This document shows positions 35,025-45,763 of a stretch of DNA of 64,000 nucleotides, one piece after another. Both the position numbers and the translations under genes were made by a program. How positions within the stretch are numbered: position 1 is the first letter of the stretch; every line of letters begins with the position of its first letter. Source of the stretch: Paraphaeosphaeria minitans (lineage: Eukaryota; Ascomycota; Dothideomycetes; Pleosporales; Didymosphaeriaceae); the NCBI GenBank assembly GCA_015832175.1, contig WJXW01000004.1, positions 2,108,001-2,172,000 of the forward strand, written 5' to 3'. The notes below the pieces were generated by a model that saw only the letters and a program-made list of their open reading frames with translations, did not search any database and was not told the DNA's origin.

Positions 35025-37576
35025 ATGGCAAATTTTCGTCCTCTGCAACCTGCACCGATGGAAGAACAACCGCCTAATATGCAGGCTAGGCCTCTGCCGG
35101 CTATGAAACCGAAACGCACGGTTACTCTTGGAGCATGTGTCGCTTGTAAGTCTCCCTTTCGCGTGGCGAAGCCCTTGTCGGAGCTTGCGCCGAACATGTC
35201 TCGGCTTCCCCCCGACTCAACATGGCAACAGCTGCTCCGGGATGATGAATGATGTCTGACTGTCGATAGGTCGCAAACGCAAGTCCAAAGTACGTTTTGA
35301 GACATATCATGATCAAAGTCATCTAACAAACCCAGTGCGATGGCAACCGTCCAGTATGCAGTTGCTGTGCCCAAAAGGACACTCATTGTGTATACGAGCT
35401 GGGACCAAACGAGAAGCCATCTCAAGCAATGAAGCGGAAGAACGAGGAGATGCAAGGGGAGCTATCTGACTTGCGCCAGATCTACGATTTATTGCGGCTT
35501 CGTCCTCAGCAGGAGGCTCTAGCTATTCTTCGAAAGATCAGAGAAGGGTCTCCGGAAGCCTCGCCAGCTCAACAGATCCAATTGATCAACTTCCTCCATC
35601 AAGGGCAGCTCACCAGCGTGCCCCCCTTGGCACAAAATTCCGGGCCTGCGCATTCTTTGACGCTGCCACCTATTCGTCTTGCCCTCGATTCTCCAAGCTC
35701 CAAACTCAATATCTTGCCTTCCACAAGCATATTACCATTGGGCTACGATGAGGTCACCAGCCAGCGAAGACGGCACGCTTCAGACACAGACGTCTCCGCT
35801 CGGTAGGTTGTCTCCGCATCGAAAACTGTGAGGGGAAATTTTGACCAACCCCAGCTCAGATGCTTCTAATCTAGTGCCGCCGCCTACTTCGATAGATTCG
35901 CTTCTGCATCCCAAAACCAGGGCCCCGTCTGATCCCCGGTTGGCACACATCTCGAGCTGGACTCCTGTTACAAAAGATACACGTTTTCTGGCGCTTCTCA
36001 TGACCCTCTGGCATAAGTGGGAGTATAGCTACTACCACTACCTCGATTGGGACATTTTTCTAGATGATCTCTCAAGCGGGCGTACAGACTTCTGTTCTGA
36101 GCTTCTTGTAAATGCAGTCTTAGCTTCTGCGAGTGTACGTCTAATTGGATAGAGCCCCCCAGAACAATTCTGCGAGGAACCTTTCGCACTACTGACTGGT
36201 TCGCAGTTTCACTCCTCACTTGTCAAAAACCGATCCAAACCGTTTGGCGATAGCTTAATCACGCGCTTTTATTGGGAAGCTCGGCGGTTGTGGGAAGCCG
36301 GGGAGGGCGAGGACAGCCTTACCCGAGTTCAAGCAGCCCTGGCGCTGTTCATGGTTTTCGGAAAACATGGGCGAGACAGAGTCGGCTACATGTTCCTACA
36401 GGAGGCATGCCGGATCACTCGCACACTGGGTCTTTTTCGACTACCATCGTCCGCTACCCAGAGACCGCAGCACATTACCCTGGAGAAATGGGAAAGGGCC
36501 CGGTCGGTTACAGCTTGGGCGCTGTTCAACTTTCAACTGTAAGCAAGTTGGCATCGGCTACGCTGATTGTAGACCTGACCAAGCTAGGACGATGTCGTTC
36601 ACATATTCACTAACGCCCCTGGTCAACTCGCCTCCGCCTGTAGCCATACCGTATGAAGGAACGGATAATGAAGGTAAGCAATACTTCTATGACTACTGAT
36701 TCTGACGTGTTCAAGATCTGTTCCAAGATGAATGTGCTCGCAGCGTTGTTCTCCTCGAATGTTTGAACACCCTCATCGACCCAGATGATCCAACGTCAGA
36801 TCTACCACCAAAGCCAGAACAAATCGAGATTCTCTACCTGCGGTTGAAACTATGGTATGATCATCGTAGATCAAGTCTATGTCCGACGAAGCATCCCTCG
36901 CCAGAAAATCTACTGACTGCGTACGAATCCGCGTCCAAGTTGAGGGACAAATCACTAACACTCGGGTAGAATGCAATACTACGTATCGGTCATTCGCCTA
37001 TTTCAACCTTTTACCCACTACGAAAGCTCAAACGAGCGCATAAGCTCATACCGCGACCAAGCCCTCCAAAGAACATCAGCGGCCACCAAAGAGCTCCGTC
37101 ACCTCATCTCCATCAATGACAGCCAGCATGGCTGGGCCGCCACCATTACTATCATTTTACATCCCCTCACAATATCCGTCTTCGGCTCGCTCGATGAAAT
37201 AGCCTGCCAGACGAATCCCGTTTTCACCCCAGAGGCCAACGAAGCCTACAAAGGTCTTTTAACCTGTCTATACGGCCTGAGCGTCATCACGACGTACAAC
37301 TTCTACTCGCAATCCTTGTTCCGGCTGGCCACACAATCGTGCAAGGCACTAGATATCCCGCTGCCACCGGAGATCACGACGGTCCTGGATCGCTTCCAGA
37401 GCGACGAGTGGACGAAGACGGCGGCCAGCATGGTAAGCAGCCAGTACATTGCAGATATGCGCGGGTCGACGTCGGGCATGGAGAATGCCCGTATGGACAG
37501 CATCATTTCCAAGTGGGACGCGATGACCATTAAAGAAGGCCCCGCGTCGATGAAGAAGAAGAAGGATGGCGTTTGA
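35025..37576 (+). CDS. Zn2Cys6 fungal transcription factor
   Basis: Eight exons: 35025-35145, 35270-35289, 35336-35802, 35855-36134, 36207-36538, 36588-36673, 36716-36920 and 36970-37576, with introns of 124, 46, 52, 72, 49, 42 and 49 nt, joined in frame to 705 residues. The binuclear zinc cluster is split over exons 1-3 and reads C38-x2-C41-x6-C48-x6-C55-x2-C58-x6-C65, with basic residues RKRKSK between the second and third cysteines. A coiled-coil dimerisation segment follows (KRKNEEMQGELSDLRQIYD). The fungal-specific regulatory domain includes LQEACRITRTLGLF and MQYYVSVIRLFQPF. The cluster style recalls NirA-like nitrogen regulators, but targets cannot be told from sequence. Exon 2 is only 20 nt. 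Confidence 0.92.
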
Positions 37577-39017
37577 TAAATCCAGTCCGACGCGTTGTCG
37601 CATCATCGGATTGAAATTCGTTCTCAGTTGTCTGATACGTTAGCCAGCATTCTCAAGACCGAGATTGACCATGTACAACCACTTCACGTAAAGCCAGCCA
37701 ACCTGTCAGCCACAGCCAGTCAGTACTACCATAGCATATTCGAAGCCCATCCCATCCCAACCACCTCAAACCATCATCTCACCTGAACATGCGCATCGAC
37801 GCTCCACCTTCTCCTCAACAACGCCCCCCTCGTCACCTACCACGTGTCCGCCTCGTCGACCCCAAGCCCAGCCCAGAAACACGCCCTGCGCCTACGAAAA
37901 CTAATCATTCCAGACTAGCCCCGACATTGCTTTGGTCCCTCCAGCGCACCTGCGCGATGTCATCATGTGGCGCCCCAACTCCCGGGCGCGGCACGACGCC
38001 AGGACCATTGCCGTAGTCTAGCTACCACACCCACGCCCTGGGTTGCGCTGCGTAGGTATGCAGCCGAGCCATCGCACCCCACGAACACGTGTCGTATCGC
38101 GCATCCTGCTGTCTACGCTTCGAAGGACGATGGCGCAGCTTGCTGGGCTTCGACAGCGAGCGTTGCGCATGCGCTGCGGGGCTGGAGGGACCGCTCGGCC
38201 GCGGCGCAGTGCAGAATCGGGCCGATGGCGCGCGGGAGGAGAACACGGTACCTACTTGCCTTTTGATTCCTTAGACAGGTACTGGCAGGGGGCACCAGCG
38301 TAGCGGGGGCGAAAGTGTGGTTGAGGGGCGCGACGGCGCGCATGGGTCGGCGGAGGATCCGAGCCGAGGGGGGTCTTGCGGGTAGGAGGGTTGACGGGAT
38401 GGTGGCATGTGGCGGGAGGAAGGGTTTTGGGTCTGGAAAGACTAGTTCGTATAGAGCTCATATCGGAAAAGGGGGTGATTGGACTTTGAGTTTATACTTT
38501 GCAATGAACGACGTGTTGCGATGCCATACCTACATCTGCTTTCTTCCACGAGCATATGGAGATGGCGTGGGACTTTAGTACTGTGGATGGACAGAGACGC
38601 TGCTTAATTTACAATGCTGGCGTAAACTTCAGGAGATGAAGTGAACGGGCAATACTCCCGAGAAATATAAGTAGACTAATACCTTTTGCTACTCCGCCAT
38701 TATCTTCGCGATCTTCCCATCTACGACCTGGACAGCACTGGGCTGCGCAAATCTATACGGCCTCACCTCCGCGACTCGCGATAGGAGCATTTGCTGAGAA
38801 CGTATATGAACGCATTAAACGACAGTACGTGCGCGCCGTTCGGAGCCATATCCGGTGGTCGTGCTGGAGATGCTTATTCGCATGCGCTACCTACCTAGGC
38901 ACCTTACCTACCCCTGGGTTACCTGCAAACATACGCAAAACCCGACCTCTGATGCAACTTGAGTTATGGGTGCGACCGATAACAAAGTCACCAATGTGTA
39001 TCCTCAGTGAAGTGCTA

Positions 39018-39170
39018 CCGTAGAGTTTTTCTACTGCCGGTTGAGCTAGATTGCACCTTGCATCCAATTATACAAGCTGTACGTTCTTTTTGACCCGCTT
39101 TTACGATCTCTTCTGTTTCCTTATTAGATCGTTTATCATTAGCTCAACCGGCATTAGAAAACCTCTACGG
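39018..39170. mobile_element. MITE-like element with 31-bp terminal inverted repeats
   Basis: The left end 39018-39048 and the reverse complement of the right end 39140-39170 match at 29 of 31 positions; both begin CCGTAGAG and both end GCCGGTTGAGCTA. TA dinucleotides flank both sides (39016-39017, 39171-39172), as left by Tc1/mariner-type transposases. The 91-bp core has no coding capacity, so it would depend on a transposase elsewhere. A structured RNA or a chance palindrome is less likely given the repeat length. Confidence 0.7.
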
Positions 39171-40824
39171 TACTGAGGTCGGCTTTTGTTTGCAAGAGGG
39201 TCTGAGACGAAGGCGGAGTTCTAGGTAGTGGGTACTGATACCTACAAGACACTTGGACACTGTTCAGGTCATAGACCAGATGCTATCTATGCAAGGCAGT
39301 GCGCAGTGGTGTATGGTAAGGGAGTAAGATGTGTTATTGTTTCTGCATCATAGTACTCTAACTCGGTCGTATCATACGGTATCAACAACCTTCGTTGTCG
39401 AATTGGAGCATGGAGGTTGTAGATTTAGTCACTTCGCAGTGCCGACGCAAGATGAACGCAAAACCCCCCATAAAGATCGCTCGCGTTAAACCTCACTGAA
39501 GCGCAGCCTATCTCATCACTGGCATTGAGGAAACTCACACGAGGTGTGTCGCTTTCGAGCTAGGTAAGCCGATGAGGCAGTACGTCATGATTTCATGCAT
39601 GCAGCAGCTCCTATTACCACAAGTCCTTCTCTCTTTCCAGCTTTTTGCTCGGGTAGGTAGCGTTCGACATCGCGATGATTGACGCACTGATTCGGCGCGC
39701 ACCCAAGAACCCGGTCTTGTTTATTGGCATCAACCTTACTGTGATGTTCGCATGGGGTGGTTGCATAGGCGCTTGGACGAGGGCAAAGCATTTTAGGGCT
39801 GAGGAGGGGAGGTATAGGGTGCATTGGGGGAAGTGGTGAGTTCCAACAGTGCGTGTGGAGATATGCCAGGTACACCTCCGAGGCAATGTTGACAGGTGCT
39901 AATGGGGCTGTAGGCTTCGACATGGCGATAATGTTTGGCGAAAAGAACATTGAGGGTTCAGACAGTGGTATTGTAGTTTACTCAGTCGCTTCGGCGTCCG
40001 TCCTAGTGGTGTAGTTGCGCTATATCTCTGCACAAGCATGGGTCTCGATGCCTTCTTATCATTGCGAGGCGGTTTCTGATTTTGACCTACTCAACCGTGC
40101 GAAGCCGCGCATCCTGCCTACGTTCTTCCTCGGAATTCAACATTAACCGAAAAGCAGCTTCTAGATATCTCAGACTACTTCTGATCACCGCAAAAACCTT
40201 CTGTGTCCACGCACACTGGTATTATAGCGCTCAATTCGCACAAGGATTCTTCCTCGAGTTCATCATCCAAGATTGATATGAATCGACATTGTTATACGGC
40301 AGGACTGCTCTCGATCTGAATCCAGCCATGTCGTACTGAACGATATGCCATTTACCATAAGTGAGTACAACATGATATACGGGAACGCGCAAGTAATGTG
40401 AATCAGTGCGTCAGCTAATCCAAGGTATTGCATTATGTGCCCAACATCTGACATCTCGCATGTGAATACATGGTAATCCATCCCAAGCTCCGCGTTGAAA
40501 CAGAAATGAAATAAGGACTCTGGTATGTAATCTCCATGTTACCTGTGCTGGATGAACATACTGCATTTCGGCATGACCAATCGGCCATTACATAGCCATT
40601 TCGGAGCATCATGCCTTTTTACATTTTTAACACAGCGCTGTTTATATCACCTAACCCGAGGAAACAAACTGTACCGAAACTATTGACGGAAACTGTAGCA
40701 ACGGTCTCTCACTACTACACTCTTCGCCGGTTAGGACGCTTCACGTAGGAACTCGCAGGTCCTGTCCAAGGGAAGTAAGAGAAGCCTTAAATTTCTCACT
40801 TATCTCTGGAGCAAGCGAAGGGCA

Positions 40825-40832
40825 TATAAATA
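40825..40832 (+). promoter_or_regulatory. TATA box of the AT-hook protein gene
   Basis: TATAAATA lies 103 bp before the ATG at 40935, with a CT-rich initiator-like tract between them. Confidence 0.55.
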
Positions 40833-40934
40833 AGGCTCCCCACTTTTCCTGACGCTGCTTCTTACCCTCTACACCCCTACCCTTTTTTTCAACCTTGGCG
40901 CAGCTAGCTCGGAAACAGGCGGCGCGGTGTTTCG

Positions 40935-43589
40935 ATGCCTGTGTTTTCTGAACTGCCCTGGCCTTTCCAGTCGACTGCTACTCCCCCCGAATCTACCCAC
41001 AAAACCTCTTCGGCACACCCGCTCACAGACGGCACCGACATCGCACAAGACGGAAATATTGGCGCATGCTCAATGAGCGCAGCGCCGGACAACAAACAGG
41101 CAGATATGGAGGTGACACCTGGCTTTGGCGTTGATGGCGTCAAGGACATTGTCGAGAGTGTGGACAAAAAATATAGCGTGCAGAAAGCCAATACAGCTCA
41201 AGAGGTTGGCGGCGCTGTGCACGGTGGAACGCATGAGACACTGGCATCTGTTACTGCCTTGGTTGGTGATAATGACGGAGACTTCTCCCGCACTAACCGA
41301 CCTGCTGGCGATCTCACGGATGGCAAAGATGGTGGTCAGGCGCATTCTCAGGAACCGGGCGAGGGAACTGATCCGATACACCGTGAGCATGGCATCGACA
41401 GTGCGCAGAAGGCCCAGGGCGAGGGTGTACTCAAGGATCACAAGACTGATCAACCCCGCCTCAATGGTGCAGACGACAGTCGTTCACACATCAAGAGCGA
41501 AATGCCTGAAGATGAGCAGATGACCGAGCTCAACCCCGCCGACGACAAACGTTCACAAGCTCCGAACACGAGGAACGAACCAGGAGTCAGCGAGCGAGCA
41601 GACGTTACGCCCCGACAAGGAAATACTCTGCCGTCTTCACCACTGCCAACCTACTCATTTAGATCTGGAGGGCAAACATATGGCCCGGCCAACCATGACG
41701 AGCCGCGGTCCGAGCCAAGCAGTGACGATGTCTTCATGCAGCAGTTGAAATCTCACTTTGGCGACCAGAGCCACACGATCGGCGGCCGTTCGGTCATGCT
41801 TGAGGGTACTCCGAAAGACCTTTGCAAGAGTGCCGTGGAGTTCCACCATGATTTCAATAAGACCCAGAACTCTCAACATGCGCATCGGGATTTGGCGGGA
41901 TCGGCAAACCCTTCGCAAGTCTTGCGCGAAGTGAGCCACAAAGAGAAGCTTCCGTCAGGCATACGCGATGAAAATTCGGGTCGTCTAGATAACATTCGCC
42001 ACAAAGCTGTATCGCGTGGGCCGACTGATGAAGCACCCTGGAATGACTTGCAGCAGCCGCGCTCAATGCCGCAACCGCCGTACCATTCTTCACCTTCTTC
42101 CCGCGGCACGATGCACACCATGTACAGCAGGCAGATCTTTTTACCGCAATTTGCTCCCAGTGCCTCGAACGACGCCTATGGCTTAACACCTTTCTCTTCC
42201 ATGCAAGGAAACCAGATGCTAGGTCGTGCGATGCACGAACAACGCGCATCAGCGCAGCCCGTCCGCGAAGACCGCCGGTATACGCAGGTGGCGGCAAAGC
42301 GCAAGCGCCAGGAGGAATCGGATGAGGATGAACAGGAGCCCGACGAAGAAGACAACTACTACCCATCTGAGTCTGGAGATGACGAAGACTCTGATGCTGA
42401 ATCAAATTCAGGTTCGGATGCTGATGTCTCGTTAATGTATCGCAAGCAGACAGCAGAGGCAGCACGTCGTAAGAGAGCTGCTAGCTCACATTCCGAGTAT
42501 CTGGACGAGGGAGTCGAGGAACAGGATGAGGAACAGGATAATGATCAGCAAGAAGAACGCGATGCCGCCAATGAGGAGGCAAAGGTGGCGAGTCAAGAAA
42601 TCATGGAGCCAGTCCAGCACATGGACGTAGACACTCGCAACCCCACACAAGACCTTATCGGAAACGCGTTGAAGCCCCCGCACAGCCTTACCATCAAACT
42701 AGCACTCCCAAGTGCACTTGCTGCCGGACCAACCGCCATCCAGCGCGCACTGCCTGTCCTCCAGCCGGAAGTCGTTCCCGAAGCACCTCCATCCGACGAG
42801 ATCTCCTTCAAGCTACCGCAGTATCATGTCGAAGTCATGCCCCTCAAAACCAAAGACGATTACCCCGAAGTGCGCGTCAACCTCCCAGGCATGATCCGCG
42901 AGAACCTCATACTTACGCCAGACCATGCATACCAAGAAATTCATCTCCTCAACCACCTCTTCATGCCGGGCCAGCAGAGCCTCGTCACGCCTGATCCTGA
43001 GCCCATGGTCGCGCTATTGAACTTCCACACCATCGCCACCATTGTCCTCGAGGCTTACACTTCGTACGAAGTCGGTGACTTGGAGGTCAAGACCTCTGCC
43101 TCGTCTTCCTCGTCGAGTAAGAAGAACAAAGACACCGAGGCTCTCGACGCCACCAAGGACGAGATCTTCTTCGCAGTGATGGACCGCTGGCGCGTTGGCC
43201 TTGCTGGGGAGACGCTCAGGCCCTCGTACAAGCTTATTCGCGGCGTTCAAGAATTCTGTGACATTGCGCTGGATGTGATATACTACCTCGAGGAGCACGG
43301 ATTCGTGGAGGGCCCGCAGATGATGCAGAGGGAGCGGAGTGACAAGGGCGTGAAGAAGGACAAGGACGGGAAGGGTGGCAAGAAGGCGAACGCTGGTAGC
43401 GGCAGTGACCAGGATGACGTGGACGAGGAGTCGACTCTCAAGAAGAGGGGTAGGCCGGCGAAGGGGGAGGTGAATGCATTGCAGGCTAGGAAAAAGCCGA
43501 AGACGACGCCGACGCCGAAGCCGAGGACCAAGAAGCAGCCGAAAGTTAAGAAGGAGCCTGGCATTGTGGTTATTCCGAGGACGAATTAG
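40935..43589 (+). CDS. Large acidic AT-hook nuclear protein, function unknown
   Basis: Intronless, 884 residues. The first half (to about residue 450) is low-complexity, rich in Asp, Ser, Gln and charged residues, and probably disordered. Around 455-550 there is a strongly acidic stretch after a basic KRKRQEE. A folded domain spans about 575-800 and includes IKLALPSALAAGP, VRVNLPGMIREN, FHTIATIVLEAY and a helical segment ending DIALDVIYYLEEHGF. The C-terminus has an AT-hook, KKRGRPAKG, and many Lys/Pro repeats (about 835-884), pointing to DNA or chromatin binding in the nucleus. I do not recognise the folded domain. A fungal chromatin-remodelling subunit is a guess only. The start is supported by the TATA box and the pyrimidine tract before it. 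Confidence 0.8.
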   Translation: MPVFSELPWPFQSTATPPESTHKTSSAHPLTDGTDIAQDGNIGACSMSAAPDNKQADMEVTPGFGVDGVKDIVESVDKKYSVQKANTAQEVGGAVHGGTHETLASVTALVGDNDGDFSRTNRPAGDLTDGKDGGQAHSQEPGEGTDPIHREHGIDSAQKAQGEGVLKDHKTDQPRLNGADDSRSHIKSEMPEDEQMTELNPADDKRSQAPNTRNEPGVSERADVTPRQGNTLPSSPLPTYSFRSGGQTYGPANHDEPRSEPSSDDVFMQQLKSHFGDQSHTIGGRSVMLEGTPKDLCKSAVEFHHDFNKTQNSQHAHRDLAGSANPSQVLREVSHKEKLPSGIRDENSGRLDNIRHKAVSRGPTDEAPWNDLQQPRSMPQPPYHSSPSSRGTMHTMYSRQIFLPQFAPSASNDAYGLTPFSSMQGNQMLGRAMHEQRASAQPVREDRRYTQVAAKRKRQEESDEDEQEPDEEDNYYPSESGDDEDSDAESNSGSDADVSLMYRKQTAEAARRKRAASSHSEYLDEGVEEQDEEQDNDQQEERDAANEEAKVASQEIMEPVQHMDVDTRNPTQDLIGNALKPPHSLTIKLALPSALAAGPTAIQRALPVLQPEVVPEAPPSDEISFKLPQYHVEVMPLKTKDDYPEVRVNLPGMIRENLILTPDHAYQEIHLLNHLFMPGQQSLVTPDPEPMVALLNFHTIATIVLEAYTSYEVGDLEVKTSASSSSSSKKNKDTEALDATKDEIFFAVMDRWRVGLAGETLRPSYKLIRGVQEFCDIALDVIYYLEEHGFVEGPQMMQRERSDKGVKKDKDGKGGKKANAGSGSDQDDVDEESTLKKRGRPAKGEVNALQARKKPKTTPTPKPRTKKQPKVKKEPGIVVIPRTN

Positions 43590-44131
43590 GGGAGTTTCGA
43601 AGTTGAGAAACGTATGTGGCTAATGATCTCATGGACGGTTGCGTTGAAGGTGAGTAGCTTGGTGACTGGCTGGATGCGATATCTGGAGGTTTTGTCGCGT
43701 ACGTCTGCTTTAATGGACGATGCGCTTTGATCTTGTATCTTCATCGCTCGAGAGGGAGGGCTGGTCTTGGTATCTTAGGACTTCTGGAGAATGAATCCTT
43801 GTCACACACAGCCTATCATATTATCCGCTGCTGCAAAAGAAGCTGGTGAAATACTAATACGCATCGCCAACTAGAAAAGACACACCAGGATGTCAATCCA
43901 ATCTGTGAGGGTTTATGAAACGTGGTAGAGGTGGCGAGTTATCATTCATCAAGCTCTGATGTTCTATCATCAGCAAAAGCGACTCAGAATTTGACAGTGA
44001 ATACAAGATGCTGGGCAAGTACATAAGTCTTTAAAAACTCCTCAGCTACCACTACTTTTTGACCTTGGATATCTAAAAGTCTCACAAACACCGTACATTC
44101 TTTGCCAAACAAAATTGATAAAACCGCCCAA
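43590..44131. other. Intergenic spacer
   Basis: 542 bp between two genes on the plus strand. It holds the terminator of the upstream gene and the promoter of the downstream one; no gene or repeat is seen. Confidence 0.4.
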
Positions 44132-45763
44132 ATGAACAACCTATTTCGCGAGCCGATGCCATTACCTCTTGGGAAGCGCAGATTAAGCGGAAGACAAGTA
44201 TGCTTATTCAACTACCTTGCAGACCCTCACGTACAGATTCGAGGGGAGGAACCGTACCTCTGCGACTACCACCAACCAATTTCCAGTTTACGTCTACGTG
44301 ATATCCCATACGATAGTAGAGTGAGGATAGCAAATCGAATCCGGGCTTGCATGCGAGGTTATTGCAGTAACAGTTACTGCCTCCTTCGATTAATGGAGAT
44401 CCGAAAGAACTACTATGCAAAGACCCTTGAGGTGCTGGAAAGTCTTTGTGTGGATGAGAGGACGACAATAACGCAGGTACAAACGTCCAACATGCCAGCT
44501 GTCAAGGAGAAGAAGAAGAAAATTATTGAGCATCACATGGCGCCGGAAGTCATCAAAAAAACAGTCGACAAGCACGTCTACCTGCCGGCACCGAAGCTTG
44601 TTGTAAGTGGATGTTTTGTTTTTCTTGACAGAAGGTTTTGGTTCATGCTTTGAATAGAACATGTACCGCCGTTTTGTTACTCACACTGACCTTGTGCGCG
44701 AATTTAGGTGCAGAAAAAGGAGATAATACGGCACGTGGAGCCAGAGCGCATCAAAAATGTGATCAACAAACATGTATATCTTCCTGAACCCGTCCTGGGA
44801 GTTGAGCACATAATTCATTATCACCAAGGTGCTGGTATTCGCCAAACATACTCAACCTCGTATGGATCGTATGGGGAGAGTTCGAAGAGTGTAGAGAAGA
44901 GGCCGAAGAAGCATGTAAAGATTGAGTCAGAAGAGTCTGACTCGAGTGATACAGAAAAGTACTCGAGTTCAAGAAAAGGTAAAGGGAATCGAAAGCAGGA
45001 TGACGACAGCGAGAGTGAGGAAAAATACTCAGGGAAAGGCAAGGGAAAACGTAAGGAGGACAGAGGGAACAGGCGCGACGACTCACGCCGCAGGAATCGC
45101 GACCGTAAGCGATCGTCAAGTCGCTCCGGTCGAAAGGACCGCGATGATCGCAGTCGCAATAGCAAGAAAGAGCATACGACCAGGTCTCGTTCTCGGACAC
45201 GCAGTCCTTCAAGAAGACGCTCATCCCACAGACGATCTCCCAGCGCAGGAACCCACAAAGGGTCCAGTGAAAAAAAGCGTGTGAAGTCCCACACCCGTGA
45301 GCCTGAGCCCCAGAGCTCAGACCAGGAAGACGAAGATGCCTACTATGGAAGCGACACCGACAACAGCGACCCTAAAGTACCCCATTCTTCTACGAGAGAA
45401 GCAGAATCTCCATCAGAAGAAAAGCCAGCTAGCTCATTCGATCCCTACGCCGCTCTCGGGCTCCAAGACAAACCCTCAACCATCGACCAAATCGATATCG
45501 ACGCAGCCTACAAGTTTCTGGTGAGGAAGTGGCATCCTGATCGACACATGAGCAAATCGAAGAAAGAACAGGACAAAGCCACCGAGAGGACGGCTGAGCT
45601 CAACAGGGCGCACGACATCTTGGGAATTGCGGGGAGGAAGAAGGTGTTCGATCGAACGGGGAAGACGGAATTGTGGGAGCTTGACCAGTTGGTTGAGAAG
45701 GGAGGCTGCAAAGGAGATGGCGATCGCTCGGCCTGGGCAGGGGGTGGCGAAGGGACTCAGTAG
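44132..45763 (+). CDS. RS-rich protein with C-terminal J domain
   Basis: Exon 1 is 44132-44602, a 105-nt intron covers 44603-44707, and exon 2 is 44708-45763, giving 508 residues. The N-terminal 120 residues contain several Cys and His residues but no known domain. A segment with H-x-x-P-E...KHVYLP-x-P occurs twice, near residues 134-156 and 165-187, on either side of the intron. A long Arg/Ser/Lys/Asp-rich region (about 210-385) is RS-like. The C-terminal J domain (about 405-475) has the HPD tripeptide (KWHPDRHMSK, near 433), so it should stimulate an Hsp70. An RS region plus a J domain suggests a nuclear, RNA-related co-chaperone, but that is inference. The start at 44132 is the first ATG in the frame. 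Confidence 0.8.

Larger units (their letters stand above)
37577..40934. other. 3.4-kb intergenic region with a GC-rich island
   Basis: 37790-38420 is GC-rich with overlapping open frames on both strands (for example 38113-38343 and 38252-38461 minus). None has family resemblance, and composition alone explains the openness. 38600-40800 is ordinary intergenic sequence apart from a 153-bp TIR element at 39018-39170. The last 110 bp hold a TATA box and a pyrimidine-rich tract that serve the next gene. Confidence 0.4.

Noticed and set aside
39018..39170. Hairpin as a tRNA pair or structured RNA
   Set aside because: The arms are 31-bp near-perfect inverted repeats bounded by TA, which fits a TIR element better than any known RNA.
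44102..44131. Start of the J-domain gene at 44102
   Set aside because: That codon is TTG; the first ATG in frame is 44132.
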